Assembly (NCBI RefSeq): GCF_020166435.1
Contig: NZ_JAINZP010000001.1
Location: 62,001-126,000 of the forward strand
Direction: 5' to 3'
Source of the DNA: Pectobacterium versatile
GTDB lineage: Bacteria > Pseudomonadota > Gammaproteobacteria > Enterobacterales > Enterobacteriaceae
Length of the DNA stretch: 64,000 nt
A model generated the notes under the pieces. The model was not told where the DNA came from and ran no database searches. It saw only the letters and a list, made by a program, of their open reading frames with translations. The position numbers and the translations under genes are program-made. Shown here one piece after another: positions 29,652-40,080 of this stretch. Every line of letters starts with the position of its first letter. Within the stretch, counting starts at the first letter, position 1.

Positions 29652-32600
29652 GTGAAGGACAGATTTAAACACACCCATTTTGTACCGCTTCATCTTAAAT
29701 TACTTGCTTGGATGAATATCGGTATCCAAGTTTCTTTTCCGATCGTAGCGGCATTTACCCCAGCTATTGCTGGGGCAGGAGGTCACGACCGCTTCCTGCA
29801 GAATCAGGCGCAGACTGCGCTGCAGACTCGGGTATACATCTTGGGTGAAGGGGAAACGGCTTCTACCATTGCAAAGAAGTACCATATAACTCTGGATGCA
29901 CTGCGCAAGCTGAACCAGTTTCGCACTTTTTCCCAGGATTTTGATCATCTGCAGCAGGGTGATGAGCTGGATGTCCCTGTTGCTCCATTGCCTGAAGTTC
30001 GGTGGGATGATGCGTCACTGACAGAAGAGCAGGGCAATGATACGCATGCTCATAAAGTAGCCGGTTATGCTGCGCAGGCGGGGGGAACACTGGCAAACGG
30101 TGCGGGTAGTGATGCAATGGCATCAATGGCACAAGGCATAGTCTCAAAGGCTGCCAGCGATGAAATTCAACAGTGGCTTAGCCGTTTCGGGACCGCACGA
30201 GTACAACTGGATACGGATAAAAATTTCTCTCTGAAGAACTCACAACTGGACTTGCTTGTCCCTTTGTACGAACAAAAGGACAGACTTGTCTTCAGCCAAG
30301 GTAGTATTCACCGGACTGAGGGACGGACCCAGTCAAATTTGGGTGGGGGATACCGTTGGTTTGCCGATGATTGGATGCTGGGTGCAAATACTTTTCTCGA
30401 CTATGATCTTTCTCGGGACCATTCTCGCCTAGGGCTGGGAGGGGAATATTGGCGTAATTTTCTTAAACTGGGCGCCAATATCTATTATCGCCTGACAGGC
30501 TGGAAAACGTCGCCGGAGCTGAAAGACTACGAGGAGCGTCCGGCAAACGGCTGGGATGTCAGGATGCAGGCTTGGGTGCCTTCTCTGCCACAGTTGGGTG
30601 GCAAGCTGATGTATGAGCAGTACTACGGGGATGAGGTGGGCCTTTTCGGTCAGGACAGCCGACAGAGGAACCCGCATGCTATCACGGCTGGCGTAAATTA
30701 CACTCCGGTTCCGCTACTGACATTTGGTGCAGAGCAGCGTCAGGGGCAGTCAGGTAAAAGCGACACGCGTTTCAGTATGGACATGAATTACCAGCTAGGC
30801 GTACCTTGGCAGCAGCAGGTCAATCCAGACTCGGTGGCGATCATGCGCAGCTTGGCCGGTAGTCGATATGACCTAGTGGAGCGTAACAACAATATCGTTC
30901 TGGAATACCGCAAGAAAAAAGATGTGATCCTCCTGAGGACGGCCGATCTGGTGACGGGTTACGCGGGTGAGCAGAAGCCACTCGACGTATCAGTAACTAG
31001 CAAGCACGGTATGGAACGTATCGACTGGTCAGCTCCATCTCTCATTGCTGCAGGAGGCAAAATCGTGCAGGACGGTAGCGATTGGCATGTAGTCGTGCCG
31101 GAACATCGTTCTGTCAGAGAGGGAGGCAACAGCTATACGGTGAGTGGTGTGGCAGTCGACAAAAAAGGGAACGTGTCTGACCGCGCCGATACCCTGATCA
31201 TTGTCACTCAAGCCGCATTTGATACGAACACTAGTTCACTCTCGCCTTCGTCAGCCTCACAGCCTGCTAATGGTGTTTCACAACAGAAATTTGTGCTGAA
31301 GGTGAATGATAAAGAAGGGCGCCCAGTTGATATTGCTGAAAATGAAATCAGCGTTGTGAGCACATCTAAGCTGCGCGGTAACATCAATGCCACTGTATCT
31401 GCATTCACCCGACTCGCTGCGGGCGAATATGAGATGACAGTAACGGCAGGCACTGTGCCTGAATCATTCACATTAACACCATCAGCTCGGAACACGCAAT
31501 TTGCGTCAGCCGATGTAATTCTGACTGCAGATAATGCCACCGCACGGGTTGATACGCTGGAGGTCATTGAGGACAACGCCATTGCTGACGGTAAATCAAA
31601 GAACCGTTTCCGAGCAACCGTTATTGACGCCCATAATAATCCTGTATCTGGCCAGTCTATCAGGCTGAAAGCTGACAAGGGTGCCACTGTTGCGGAATCA
31701 AGCATCACTGAAGCTGATGGCACAGTCATTGTTCCGGTTACATCACAACAGGCTGGTGATACAACGGTTACAGCCAATATTCACGACAGAGATGAAAAGA
31801 CGCTGACGTTAACTTTTCATCCTGATCAGAACACTATGAGGGTAGAACAGAATAATTTAAGTATTCTCCCTGAAGTCTCTTTGGCTGACGGTAAGACACC
31901 AAAAAGTGTGACAGCCAAGGTTACCGATGCAAAGGGTAACGCCGTCCCAGACGTGCTGGTCACATTTAGTACAGATAGCGGTGCTACGCTTGCTGAGAAA
32001 ACAGTAAAAACAGATGCGCAAGGAGTTGTTACCACCACCCTTGTCAGTACCATTGCAGGCTCCTCACGTGTGATGGCCAGCATCAATAGCTTGACCACCA
32101 CAAAAGACACCACTTTCATCGGTAACAATGCGACCGCCATCGTGAGTTCCGTCAGTACTGATACGGCTTCTGGTGTTGCTGATGGGGTAACAGCTGTGAC
32201 ATTCAGGGCGCAGATTAAAGACCTCAACGGTAACCTTCTTTCCGGTATCCCAGTGGATTGGAAATCCGATAAGAACAGCAGCATTGTATCCTTTAATCAT
32301 GCCCAGACTCTGACCTCTAAGGAGGGGATAGCAGAAGTGGCCGTGACCAGTACCCGTGCATACAGTGACGTAGTGGTGACAGCATTTACGAACGCATCGT
32401 CAGCGTCAGCCTCTCCGTTTATGTTCAGCGCAGGTGATGTGGATGAAAACCGCTCAGAGCTGGTGCTCTCTCCGTCGGTCATTGTTGCAGGGAAAGAGAC
32501 AGCCACACTTAGGCTGACGTTACGTGATAGTAAAGGCAACCTACTCACTGGAAAAACGGTCAGCGGCATCAGCGACAACCGCGATGTAAAGGTTGGTGAA

Positions 32601-34910
32601 AGTCAGCAAAACAGCAATACACAAGGCCGCTATATTATGGTGGTGAGCAGTGACAAGGCAGGCACCGCCACGCTGTCAGTTAAGGTAGATGGTCAAACGT
32701 TGAATATGAGCCGGATTCTGACAGTGAAAGGAGATAAAGATCGCTGGAAACTGTCCTCTATCGTGTCAGATACAGCCAGTCTGACTGCGGGTGATGAGAA
32801 AGGCGTCACATACCATGCTACGGTTACGGATGCACAAGGGAATTTACTGAATAATGTGGTGGTTTCTTGGCAGCTTAGCGGTCAGGCGGAAAGCTATGAA
32901 CCCACTTCACGTACGAATGAAAAGGGCGTAGCGACTACAACGGTGAGAAGTAATACCGCTGGGCTGCTTCAGATGACAGCATATCTTGATGCGGATAATT
33001 ATGCTCAGGCAGATGGCGTCACTGTTGTGGCGGGGGAGATTAAAAACACCTCCTTTGATGCGGATAAAACCAATATTGGCTCTGACGGTAAGGATACCGT
33101 AACGCTGACAGCCAGCTTGGAAGACAGCTATGGCAACCCAGTTACGGGTAAAATATTGATAATAGAGGGCGCTGATTCCCTAGCAGGCTTTAAGCTCAGT
33201 GCTGTTCAGGATCAGCAAAACGGACGCTACGTGGCGACTGGGACCGCGACAACAAAAGGGAAGGTCACTCTCAATGCTAAGGTTGACGGTAAAAAGGTGG
33301 GGAATTCCGTTACCGTTACTGTGGGGGCCATCACACCTGATTTAAGGTTTGATAATGCAGAGCAACCTGTGACCTGGACGAGAAGTTTCACTGCCTCGCA
33401 GGTCGTTAGGGATATGCCTGAAGATGTGGAACAGAAATGGTCGAGTTCAGACAGTCGTATCGCCACTGTTGATGGGAATGGGAGAGTCACTCTTCTGAAA
33501 GCAGGTTCGGCCAGGATTTCTGTCTATACACCGGGGAATGAACAATACAACCAGGCAATGGCGTCATATACGCTGAATATATCCAGAGCCGACCCAGGAC
33601 TGAAAGCCGGAACAGGTGATCCCATTACTGCCATATGGGCTGATGGTAGGGAACGAAACATTACCGCCAACTATACCAACAGCGATGTGCTGGATGGGCT
33701 GACGGCCGTATACACGACTAAAAATACAGCAATTGTCACTGTGGATAACGTCGGCAAGCTGACCGCAGTAAAACCAGGTGCCGCGACCGTAACTGTCAGT
33801 ACGCCGGAAACGGATCAGTTCCTTGCCGCTTCAGCAGATGTCACATACGTTCTGAACAAAGCGACAGCAGATGTGAGTTTCAATACGACCACTGTGAAAA
33901 CCACAGACGAAGAAGCTTTCACTCTACAGAGTCCGGTTACGTCGCTGACTCCGCAAGCCAGCATTAAATGGATGTCCAGCAATACAAACGTGGTTAGCGT
34001 ATCCGGTTCAGGAACCATTGAGGGGAATGTTGGCAAAGGGCAAACCCGACTGACGTTAACAGTACTTGCTAATGACTATTATAATGCCAGCTCTGGCTAC
34101 TACGATGTCATGGTGTATACGAAGCCATCCATTAGTCTGGGTGATGTCTCTTACATAAGTAAAGGAAGCAAAGGTAGCTCAGGTACATGGACGCCCGTCT
34201 TTACCGATGATTCGCTTTCTGTTACATGGAGTGCTGATGTCTCTGATGAATTCAGTAAGCCGGAGAGTGTGACCGTTTATATTCTGGATAGTGATGGAAA
34301 TAAACTTGCCAGCATAGTAGAGCCGTCGCCATCGGGGAGTAAAACCACGACGGTGAACCCAAATTCTTCATTTTGGGATAAAAAGATACATGTGGCACTG
34401 ATTGCTAAAGGGTACGGGAAACTTGAAACGACTAAGCCGTCTTCAGATATTTCCGTCAAGAACCTTGAACCAAATAAAATATGGACGACATTCACCGTTC
34501 GATCGCAAATTGAAACCATGACCTCTAAGGGAAAAGATGATGCATGCCAATCATCTATCCTTGGTCGAGACCACTGGAATAATGCAGTCGTCACTGGGGA
34601 CAAAATCAGTTTTGGGGGTAAAACGTTAATTTCTCCAATGTCGGTGAGAGCTCGTGTTAATGCAAGCCAGAATGGTTCGCTTTCCTCGGACGCATATTTT
34701 CCAACTAGTCATAATGCGGTGAGAACAAATCAAAATATCAATTTTGGAACTACTCGAATCGCACAGAATTGCTGGAGAGACCATACTGGTAGATATAACA
34801 TTGACGTTATTGTTGATTATAATGGGAAGAGTTACCAATATTCGGGGATGGGTTATGGGTGGGGAGGGAACGGAGATGGAATGTATGTGGATAGAATAGA
34901 TAATTTTTGA
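29652..34910 (+). CDS. Invasin/intimin-type inverse autotransporter adhesin (YeeJ-like)
   Basis: A 1752-residue outer-membrane adhesin of the type Ve secretion family. The start is GTG with AGGAG six bases upstream. Order of parts: N-terminal signal region with hydrophobic segment (about 20-43); LysM peptidoglycan-binding domain (about 60-110); 12-stranded inverse autotransporter barrel (about 160-430, with YRWFADDWMLGANTFLDYD near 234); an Ig-like linker domain (about 430-520); a series of Big-1/invasin-type Ig domains (about 525-1230); Big-2-type domains (about 1230-1495, with motifs such as SSDSRIATVDGNGRVT); and a C-terminal region of about 250 residues. The last 130 residues contain two cysteines (DACQSS and AQNCWRD) that could form a disulfide. 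The passenger is exposed outside the cell and likely mediates attachment. It is monocistronic in an AT-rich setting, suggesting horizontal gain. Confidence 0.92.
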   Translation: MKDRFKHTHFVPLHLKLLAWMNIGIQVSFPIVAAFTPAIAGAGGHDRFLQNQAQTALQTRVYILGEGETASTIAKKYHITLDALRKLNQFRTFSQDFDHLQQGDELDVPVAPLPEVRWDDASLTEEQGNDTHAHKVAGYAAQAGGTLANGAGSDAMASMAQGIVSKAASDEIQQWLSRFGTARVQLDTDKNFSLKNSQLDLLVPLYEQKDRLVFSQGSIHRTEGRTQSNLGGGYRWFADDWMLGANTFLDYDLSRDHSRLGLGGEYWRNFLKLGANIYYRLTGWKTSPELKDYEERPANGWDVRMQAWVPSLPQLGGKLMYEQYYGDEVGLFGQDSRQRNPHAITAGVNYTPVPLLTFGAEQRQGQSGKSDTRFSMDMNYQLGVPWQQQVNPDSVAIMRSLAGSRYDLVERNNNIVLEYRKKKDVILLRTADLVTGYAGEQKPLDVSVTSKHGMERIDWSAPSLIAAGGKIVQDGSDWHVVVPEHRSVREGGNSYTVSGVAVDKKGNVSDRADTLIIVTQAAFDTNTSSLSPSSASQPANGVSQQKFVLKVNDKEGRPVDIAENEISVVSTSKLRGNINATVSAFTRLAAGEYEMTVTAGTVPESFTLTPSARNTQFASADVILTADNATARVDTLEVIEDNAIADGKSKNRFRATVIDAHNNPVSGQSIRLKADKGATVAESSITEADGTVIVPVTSQQAGDTTVTANIHDRDEKTLTLTFHPDQNTMRVEQNNLSILPEVSLADGKTPKSVTAKVTDAKGNAVPDVLVTFSTDSGATLAEKTVKTDAQGVVTTTLVSTIAGSSRVMASINSLTTTKDTTFIGNNATAIVSSVSTDTASGVADGVTAVTFRAQIKDLNGNLLSGIPVDWKSDKNSSIVSFNHAQTLTSKEGIAEVAVTSTRAYSDVVVTAFTNASSASASPFMFSAGDVDENRSELVLSPSVIVAGKETATLRLTLRDSKGNLLTGKTVSGISDNRDVKVGESQQNSNTQGRYIMVVSSDKAGTATLSVKVDGQTLNMSRILTVKGDKDRWKLSSIVSDTASLTAGDEKGVTYHATVTDAQGNLLNNVVVSWQLSGQAESYEPTSRTNEKGVATTTVRSNTAGLLQMTAYLDADNYAQADGVTVVAGEIKNTSFDADKTNIGSDGKDTVTLTASLEDSYGNPVTGKILIIEGADSLAGFKLSAVQDQQNGRYVATGTATTKGKVTLNAKVDGKKVGNSVTVTVGAITPDLRFDNAEQPVTWTRSFTASQVVRDMPEDVEQKWSSSDSRIATVDGNGRVTLLKAGSARISVYTPGNEQYNQAMASYTLNISRADPGLKAGTGDPITAIWADGRERNITANYTNSDVLDGLTAVYTTKNTAIVTVDNVGKLTAVKPGAATVTVSTPETDQFLAASADVTYVLNKATADVSFNTTTVKTTDEEAFTLQSPVTSLTPQASIKWMSSNTNVVSVSGSGTIEGNVGKGQTRLTLTVLANDYYNASSGYYDVMVYTKPSISLGDVSYISKGSKGSSGTWTPVFTDDSLSVTWSADVSDEFSKPESVTVYILDSDGNKLASIVEPSPSGSKTTTVNPNSSFWDKKIHVALIAKGYGKLETTKPSSDISVKNLEPNKIWTTFTVRSQIETMTSKGKDDACQSSILGRDHWNNAVVTGDKISFGGKTLISPMSVRARVNASQNGSLSSDAYFPTSHNAVRTNQNINFGTTRIAQNCWRDHTGRYNIDVIVDYNGKSYQYSGMGYGWGGNGDGMYVDRIDNF

Positions 34911-34971
34911 TTGCTGATGAATTTGAGTTATTTTGAAAAATTCACGAGGTAATCAATAATATTCTAACAAA

Positions 34972-34996
34972 AACCCTCTCAGGTATTGAGAGGGTT
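34972..34996 (+). terminator. Hairpin terminator after the invasin-like gene
   Basis: A ten-pair stem AACCCTCTCA/TGAGAGGGTT with a five-base loop, 61 bases after the stop codon. The following T content is weak (ATGTTCC). Confidence 0.6.
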
Positions 34997-35389
34997 ATGT
35001 TCCATGTAAATTTATGAAAATTTTAGCTCTCCGACACTGGCAGGAAAACCCTACAATATCGCTTTTCCAAGTTGATGTTACCGTTATGCTGGATATGGTT
35101 TATATGAAGAGTATAAGGTTTTTTTTCTGTGGTTCTCTATGGGCTTTTATTTCTTTAGATAAAAATCATCCATTTAGGATATTTAAACTGCGTTGTTGAA
35201 GAATTCAGTGTATTTTTTCTATTTTGTTATTGCTTGGTCGTTTCTTCTGCCATTTCAGTCTGTCTTCGCAGGCTATCAGCCATTTCCTAGCGTTTGCTTG
35301 AAAAACGAACACAACTGTAGGCGATCCCGTTGCTTCGTTGTGGCATAATGTGTCTAAAATCACGTTTCTACAAGAGAAGAGTAAATCCT
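34997..35389. other. Intergenic region before ybiT
   Basis: About 390 bp of AT-rich sequence; the 61-codon frame at 35014-35199 has no ribosome binding site and looks accidental. The ybiT promoter should be in the right half; nothing further stands out. Confidence 0.5.
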
Positions 35390-36982
35390 TTGCTATTAAG
35401 TAACAATATCACCATGCAGTTCGGCAGCAAGCCGTTGTTTGAAAACATTTCCGTTAAGTTTGGCGGCGGTAACCGTTACGGTTTGATTGGCGCAAATGGC
35501 TGCGGTAAATCCACACTCATGAAGATTCTCGGCGGCGATCTGGTGCCGAGCGGCGGTAACGTCTTCCTCGATCCTAATGAACGTCTGGGTAAACTGCGTC
35601 AGGATCAGTTCGCTTTTGAAAAATACAGCGTGCTGGATACCGTTATCATGGGCCACGGTGAGCTGTGGGCGGTAAAAGAAGAGCGCGACCGTATCTATTC
35701 ATTGGCTGAAATGAGTGAAGCCGACGGCTATAAAGTTGCCGATCTGGAAGTGCAATACGGTGAGATGGATGGCTACAGCGCAGAGTCACGCGCGGGCGAA
35801 CTGTTGCTGGGCGTGGGGATTCCCGTTGAGCAGCACTATGGTTTGATGAGTGAAATTGCTCCCGGCTGGAAACTGCGTGTCCTGTTGGCGCAGGCGCTGT
35901 TTGCCGATCCCGATATTCTGCTGCTCGACGAACCGACCAACAACCTGGATATCGATACGATCCGTTGGCTGGAGCAGGTGCTGAACGAGCGTAACAGCAC
36001 CATGATCATCATTTCGCATGACCGTCACTTCCTGAACATGGTGTGTACGCACATGGCGGATCTGGACTACGGTGAGCTGCGTATTTATCCTGGCAACTAT
36101 GACGAATACATGACGGCCGCGACGCAGGCTCGTGAGCGCCTACTGGCCGATAACGCCAAGAAGAAAGCGCAGATTTCCGAACTGCAATCGTTCGTCAGCC
36201 GCTTTAGCGCCAACGCCTCTAAATCCAAGCAGGCGACATCGCGCGCACGCCAGATCGATAAAATCCAACTGGATGAAGTGAAAGCGTCCAGCCGTCAAAA
36301 CCCGTTTATCCGTTTTGATCAGGATAAGAAACTGTTCCGTAATGCGCTGGAAGTTGAAGCGTTGAGCAAAGGTTTTGATAATGGCCCGCTGTTTAGCAAG
36401 CTGGGTCTGATGGTCGAAGTGGGTGAGAAAGTCGCTATTCTGGGTGCCAACGGTATCGGTAAATCGACATTGCTGAAAACGCTGGTCGGTGATTTCGAGC
36501 CGGATAGCGGTACGGTGAAATGGTCTGAAAACTCAAAAATTGGCTACTACGCGCAGGATCACGAATACGAATTCGATGAGACGCTGACCGTTTTTGACTG
36601 GATGAGCCAGTGGAAACAGGAAAAAGACGACGAGCAAGCCGTGCGCAGCATACTCGGTCGTTTGCTGTTCAGCCAGGATGATATCAAGAAGAAAGTGAAG
36701 GTATTATCCGGTGGTGAAAAAGGCCGCATGCTATTCGGCAAGCTGATGATGCAGCGTCCAAATATCCTGGTGATGGATGAACCGACCAACCACCTTGATA
36801 TGGAATCCATTGAATCGCTGAATATGGCGCTGGAAATGTACGAAGGGACGCTACTGTTTGTCTCTCATGACCGTGAATTTGTCAGTTCGTTGGCGACCCG
36901 CATTCTGGAAATTACGCCAAATAAAGTGATTGATTTCACCGGTAACTATGAAGATTACCTGCGTAGTCAGGGTATTCAGTAA
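35390..36982 (+). CDS. ybiT: ABC-F family ATPase YbiT
   Basis: A soluble protein with two ABC ATPase domains and no membrane part, of the ABC-F group that acts on the ribosome (EttA/Uup relatives). Start TTG at 35390 gives 530 residues, the E. coli length, and the expected start [16 protein letters not shown]; the open frame extends 20 codons further upstream. Walker A motifs are GANGCGKST (34-42) and GANGIGKST (near 346); signature and Walker B motifs are seen as LSGGEKGRM and [11 protein letters not shown] in the second half and [11 protein letters not shown] in the first. The linker between domains contains a long charged helix with many Lys/Arg/Ala. In this position it is convergent with hmuT. 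Confidence 0.93.
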   Translation: MLLSNNITMQFGSKPLFENISVKFGGGNRYGLIGANGCGKSTLMKILGGDLVPSGGNVFLDPNERLGKLRQDQFAFEKYSVLDTVIMGHGELWAVKEERDRIYSLAEMSEADGYKVADLEVQYGEMDGYSAESRAGELLLGVGIPVEQHYGLMSEIAPGWKLRVLLAQALFADPDILLLDEPTNNLDIDTIRWLEQVLNERNSTMIIISHDRHFLNMVCTHMADLDYGELRIYPGNYDEYMTAATQARERLLADNAKKKAQISELQSFVSRFSANASKSKQATSRARQIDKIQLDEVKASSRQNPFIRFDQDKKLFRNALEVEALSKGFDNGPLFSKLGLMVEVGEKVAILGANGIGKSTLLKTLVGDFEPDSGTVKWSENSKIGYYAQDHEYEFDETLTVFDWMSQWKQEKDDEQAVRSILGRLLFSQDDIKKKVKVLSGGEKGRMLFGKLMMQRPNILVMDEPTNHLDMESIESLNMALEMYEGTLLFVSHDREFVSSLATRILEITPNKVIDFTGNYEDYLRSQGIQ

Positions 36983-36989
36983 GCGTTGT

Positions 36990-37017
36990 AATACGGCCTC
37001 ATTATTGAGGCCGTATT
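36990..37017. terminator. Bidirectional hairpin between ybiT and hmuT
   Basis: A perfect 12-pair stem AATACGGCCTCA/TGAGGCCGTATT with loop TTAT; short T runs on both sides. It can serve both convergent genes. Confidence 0.8.
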
Positions 37018-37030
37018 GTTTAGGGATGTA

Positions 37031-37861
37031 TTAGTCAGGATAGAAGCCGTGATTCAGTGCTTCCACCGCCTCGGCGACGCGTGGTCCCATTCCCAATAAA
37101 ATCGCCTGATCGAGCGCGATAATACGTTGGTTTTTCCAGGCTGCGGTTTGCGTCAAACCGGGTACTGCCGCCAGCACCTCCACGCCGTTTTCCACACTTT
37201 GCGTCGTCACCACAACCACCTCAGGATTCGCCGCAATCATTGCCTCACCGCCGTAAATACGATACTGGCTATGCGTGGCAATATTCTTTCCGCCTGCCAG
37301 TGTTATCAGACTATCCACCACGGTATTTTTCCCCGCGACCTGCGCTGCGGAGCTGCCGACACTCAGCAGAAACACGACGCTGACGCGATCTTTCCGCGTA
37401 GCCAGCCGCTCTGATACCGCACTCAACTGCTGAGAGAGACGGGTTGCCAACTGCTCGGCAGCCTCAGCGCGATTGAGCAGCGCACCAGCCTGACGAATAT
37501 TGCTAAGCAACTGCGCTGGCGTGCTGGGCGTGCGGGTAAAACGCGCCACCTTTACGCCCGCCTGCTCAAGCTGATTAAGCACCTGTGGCGGATTGGCATC
37601 CTGCCAGGTCATCAACAGCGTTGGGTGAAGCGACAAAATACCTTCGCTCGTTAGCTGTTGCCAGTTGCTGACCTTTGGCAGCGTTGCCGTTTGTGGCGGG
37701 TAAGTGGTGGTCTGATCCACGCCTACCACTGTATCGCCTGCGCCGAGCGCATAAACGATTTCCACCAGCGAGCCACCGGCAATCACCACGCGCGACTCGG
37801 CCGCGCAGGTGAAGGAAGATAGCCCGAAAAGCATTAACGCGATTATCGCTTTCATCATCAT
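37031..37861 (-). CDS. hmuT: Periplasmic hemin-binding protein HmuT
   Basis: A 276-residue type III periplasmic binding protein with a cleavable signal peptide (about residues 1-20, ending TCAAES). The two-lobed BtuF/HmuT pattern is clear: GGSLVEIVYALG near 29, SNWQQLTSEGILSLHPTLLM near 64 and the central long helix. In known systems it carries heme to the HmuUV ABC transporter. Here it follows the receptor gene by five bases and is the last gene on this strand; hmuU and hmuV are not adjacent and not in the window. The gene itself looks intact. Confidence 0.88.
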   Translation of the reverse strand: MMMKAIIALMLFGLSSFTCAAESRVVIAGGSLVEIVYALGAGDTVVGVDQTTTYPPQTATLPKVSNWQQLTSEGILSLHPTLLMTWQDANPPQVLNQLEQAGVKVARFTRTPSTPAQLLSNIRQAGALLNRAEAAEQLATRLSQQLSAVSERLATRKDRVSVVFLLSVGSSAAQVAGKNTVVDSLITLAGGKNIATHSQYRIYGGEAMIAANPEVVVVTTQSVENGVEVLAAVPGLTQTAAWKNQRIIALDQAILLGMGPRVAEAVEALNHGFYPD

Positions 37862-37866
37862 GACTC

Positions 37867-40035
37867 TTAGAATGAGAACGCGGCGCCGATCGCGGTGCTG
37901 AAGCCGGATGCAGGAATACTTTCATGCGCGGTGGTATAGCGCTTATCCAGCAGGTTATTCAGCGCCAGCGTGACCTGATACTGATTCTCGCTACCGAAGG
38001 TGCTGGTAAATTCCAGATTGGCCGTTGCCCAACCGCTGTGTTGGACGGCGGTATCAGCCGTTTCATCCTTCGCACGTGAGGCCGCCCGGAGGTAGAGGTC
38101 TGATTCCAGCTCCATGCGCTCGAACAGTGTGATGTTTTTGACCCCGACGCGACCGGTAAAGGTGGGTTCACCCGTGCGATAGGTGCTGCGAGTCGGCAGT
38201 TCCAGCTCACGGCGGATGATATTGCCGTTAACGTAAGGAGACAGCGTCCAGCCGAGGTATTCTGCATACATTTCCATCCCGTACGTGGTCGCACGGTTGG
38301 CGTTGGCGTAATAACGGCTGCTGCTGTCCGTGCTGCCGGAACAGACTGCGTTACCGGCGCAGTTCAGCGTGGTGATGTAGTCTTTGGCGCGTGAGTGGTA
38401 GATCGCGCTGTCCAGCAGCCAGCTATCGTCTTTATAGCGCATGCCGACTTCATAGTTATCCGACTTTTCCGCCTTTAGATTGGCATTGCCGTAAGTGGTG
38501 CTCCCGCCTGCCGCCGTATCGTAAAATTTATGCGTCAGGGTAGGGTAGACATAACCTTGCGCAAAAGAGGCGCGCAGTTGAATATTGTCAAAGCCGGAAT
38601 AGCGCAGGCTGCTGGCGGTGACTAATGTGCTGTCACTTTCCTTCGCGGCGGCGGACGTACTGTTGTTCGGCATTACCATGCCGTTCATTCTCACGGTGCC
38701 TGTCTTCTGGCCGCCGTAGGAGAGTGACTCAACCCAGTATTGGCGCGCACCCAGCGTCCACGTCCAGTCTGGCGTTATTTTCCATTCATCCTGTGCGAAC
38801 AGTGCCCAGCTATTCTGCCGCCAGTGGTTATTGGATACCGAGCTGGGGTTGACCGACAGAGAAGGCATTCCCATAGGCGATAATGATCCCGCCACTCGGA
38901 CATCAGAAAAGGCATTTTGCTTCACGACATCGGAGAGCCATTGTCCCCCGGCAATCAGCGTGTGTCCGGCTAATGGCGTGATATCCGCCTGTAAGGTCAA
39001 TCCCCGACTGGTCTGTTTGTCGTCGGTTCCTGTGCTCATCGCCATTTTGCCTTGATAAAGCGCCATGCCGTTATAGCGCAGCGGATTACCGCTCTGCGAC
39101 AGATCGTTGCGGAATTCGCGTTTGATATTTTGCTGATAGGCGTCCAGATGCAGGTTTTTCAGCACATCGCCGCCGAGCTGCCAGTCATAAAACAGGCCGA
39201 TCTTCTTTCTTTCCAATTCAGGAATGCGCACGCTGAAGCTGTCGTATTCAGTCGAATCGGTGTAGGTCTGCGTGCTGAGTTTGAAGCTGTCGAGCGACAG
39301 GCCGAATTTATGATCGCCAAGGCGATAGCCGAGCCAGGCGGACTGCCCGCTGTTGCGGAAATGAGTGTCCGGCAGACGGCCATCCGGCGTGCTGCGGTTG
39401 CCCTGATCGCTATAGCTGCCGCTGAGGCGATAGTCGAAATTGCCGATGGAGCCGTAGGCTAAACCCGATTCCTGCCAGCCTGCGGTCGCGCTGTCATAAA
39501 CGGCTTTGATTTTGCCGCTCAGCAGTTTGTCTCCGCCTTTGCGGGTAATAAAGTTGATCACGCCGCCAATAGCCTGAGAGCCATATAATACCGAATGCGG
39601 GCCTTTCACGACTTCAATGCGTTCAATATAAGATGGATCGATTAATAATCCGAGGCTGTAGTTTGGCCCAGCGCGCTGATAAGTGACTTCCTGTCCGTCA
39701 ATTAACACTAATACGCGTGAGGCTTCTTCGCCGCGAATGCGTATTTGTTTACGACCGGCTAATGCGGTATCGGTAATATCGACGCCGGGAATATCACGCA
39801 GCGTTTCAGCAATAGAATCGCCGGTATATTTATTCAGCTTTTCATTATCGATAACCTGCATCGTGACCGGACTTTCCCATAAATTCTGTTCCGTTCTCCC
39901 TGCACTAATAACGGTTATTTCATCGCTGTTTGTGGTCGAATGATTTGTAGATGAATCGTTTGGCGCTGCATTAATTGCGCCGCTATAAATAGCAGGCAGC
40001 ATAAAGAGAGCCCAGTGTGTGGCCTTTTTATTCAT
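37867..40035 (-). CDS. hmuR: TonB-dependent outer-membrane receptor, probably for heme
   Basis: A 722-residue outer-membrane receptor. A signal peptide (1-23, ending INAAP) is followed by a TonB box region (DEITVISA near 38), a plug domain (about 45-160, with IRGEEASRVLVLIDG and GPHSVLYGSQAIGGVINF) and a 22-strand barrel ending in a terminal phenylalanine (GAAFSF). Neighbours (hmuT, hutW, hutX) and an upstream Fur-type palindrome argue for heme uptake. The FRAP and NPNL signatures of classical heme receptors are changed here: the matching region reads FAQGYVYPTL and GNANLKAEKS. The substrate is therefore an inference from context. The name hmuR is used for position. Confidence 0.8.
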   Translation of the reverse strand: MNKKATHWALFMLPAIYSGAINAAPNDSSTNHSTTNSDEITVISAGRTEQNLWESPVTMQVIDNEKLNKYTGDSIAETLRDIPGVDITDTALAGRKQIRIRGEEASRVLVLIDGQEVTYQRAGPNYSLGLLIDPSYIERIEVVKGPHSVLYGSQAIGGVINFITRKGGDKLLSGKIKAVYDSATAGWQESGLAYGSIGNFDYRLSGSYSDQGNRSTPDGRLPDTHFRNSGQSAWLGYRLGDHKFGLSLDSFKLSTQTYTDSTEYDSFSVRIPELERKKIGLFYDWQLGGDVLKNLHLDAYQQNIKREFRNDLSQSGNPLRYNGMALYQGKMAMSTGTDDKQTSRGLTLQADITPLAGHTLIAGGQWLSDVVKQNAFSDVRVAGSLSPMGMPSLSVNPSSVSNNHWRQNSWALFAQDEWKITPDWTWTLGARQYWVESLSYGGQKTGTVRMNGMVMPNNSTSAAAKESDSTLVTASSLRYSGFDNIQLRASFAQGYVYPTLTHKFYDTAAGGSTTYGNANLKAEKSDNYEVGMRYKDDSWLLDSAIYHSRAKDYITTLNCAGNAVCSGSTDSSSRYYANANRATTYGMEMYAEYLGWTLSPYVNGNIIRRELELPTRSTYRTGEPTFTGRVGVKNITLFERMELESDLYLRAASRAKDETADTAVQHSGWATANLEFTSTFGSENQYQVTLALNNLLDKRYTTAHESIPASGFSTAIGAAFSF

Positions 40036-40052
40036 GGCTTTTTCTCTGAAAA

Positions 40053-40071
40053 GTTAATGATTATCATTAAC
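40053..40071. promoter_or_regulatory. Fur box upstream of the TonB receptor gene
   Basis: GTTAATGATTATCATTAAC is a perfect 9-1-9 inverted repeat and matches the Fur consensus GATAATGATAATCATTATC at most positions. It lies 17 bases before the receptor ATG; a partial second copy (ATTAACGTTATCATT) overlaps to 40080, as is common in Fur-regulated promoters. Confidence 0.85.
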
Positions 40072-40080
40072 GTTATCATT

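Noticed and set aside
29652-34910. Interpretation as a classical (type Va) autotransporter or a haemagglutinin of two-partner secretion.
   Set aside because: The LysM and barrel precede the passenger, and the passenger is built of Ig-like domains, which is the inverse autotransporter order.
35014-35199. A 61-codon frame between the adhesin and ybiT.
   Set aside because: No ribosome binding site, no motif, AT-driven residues.
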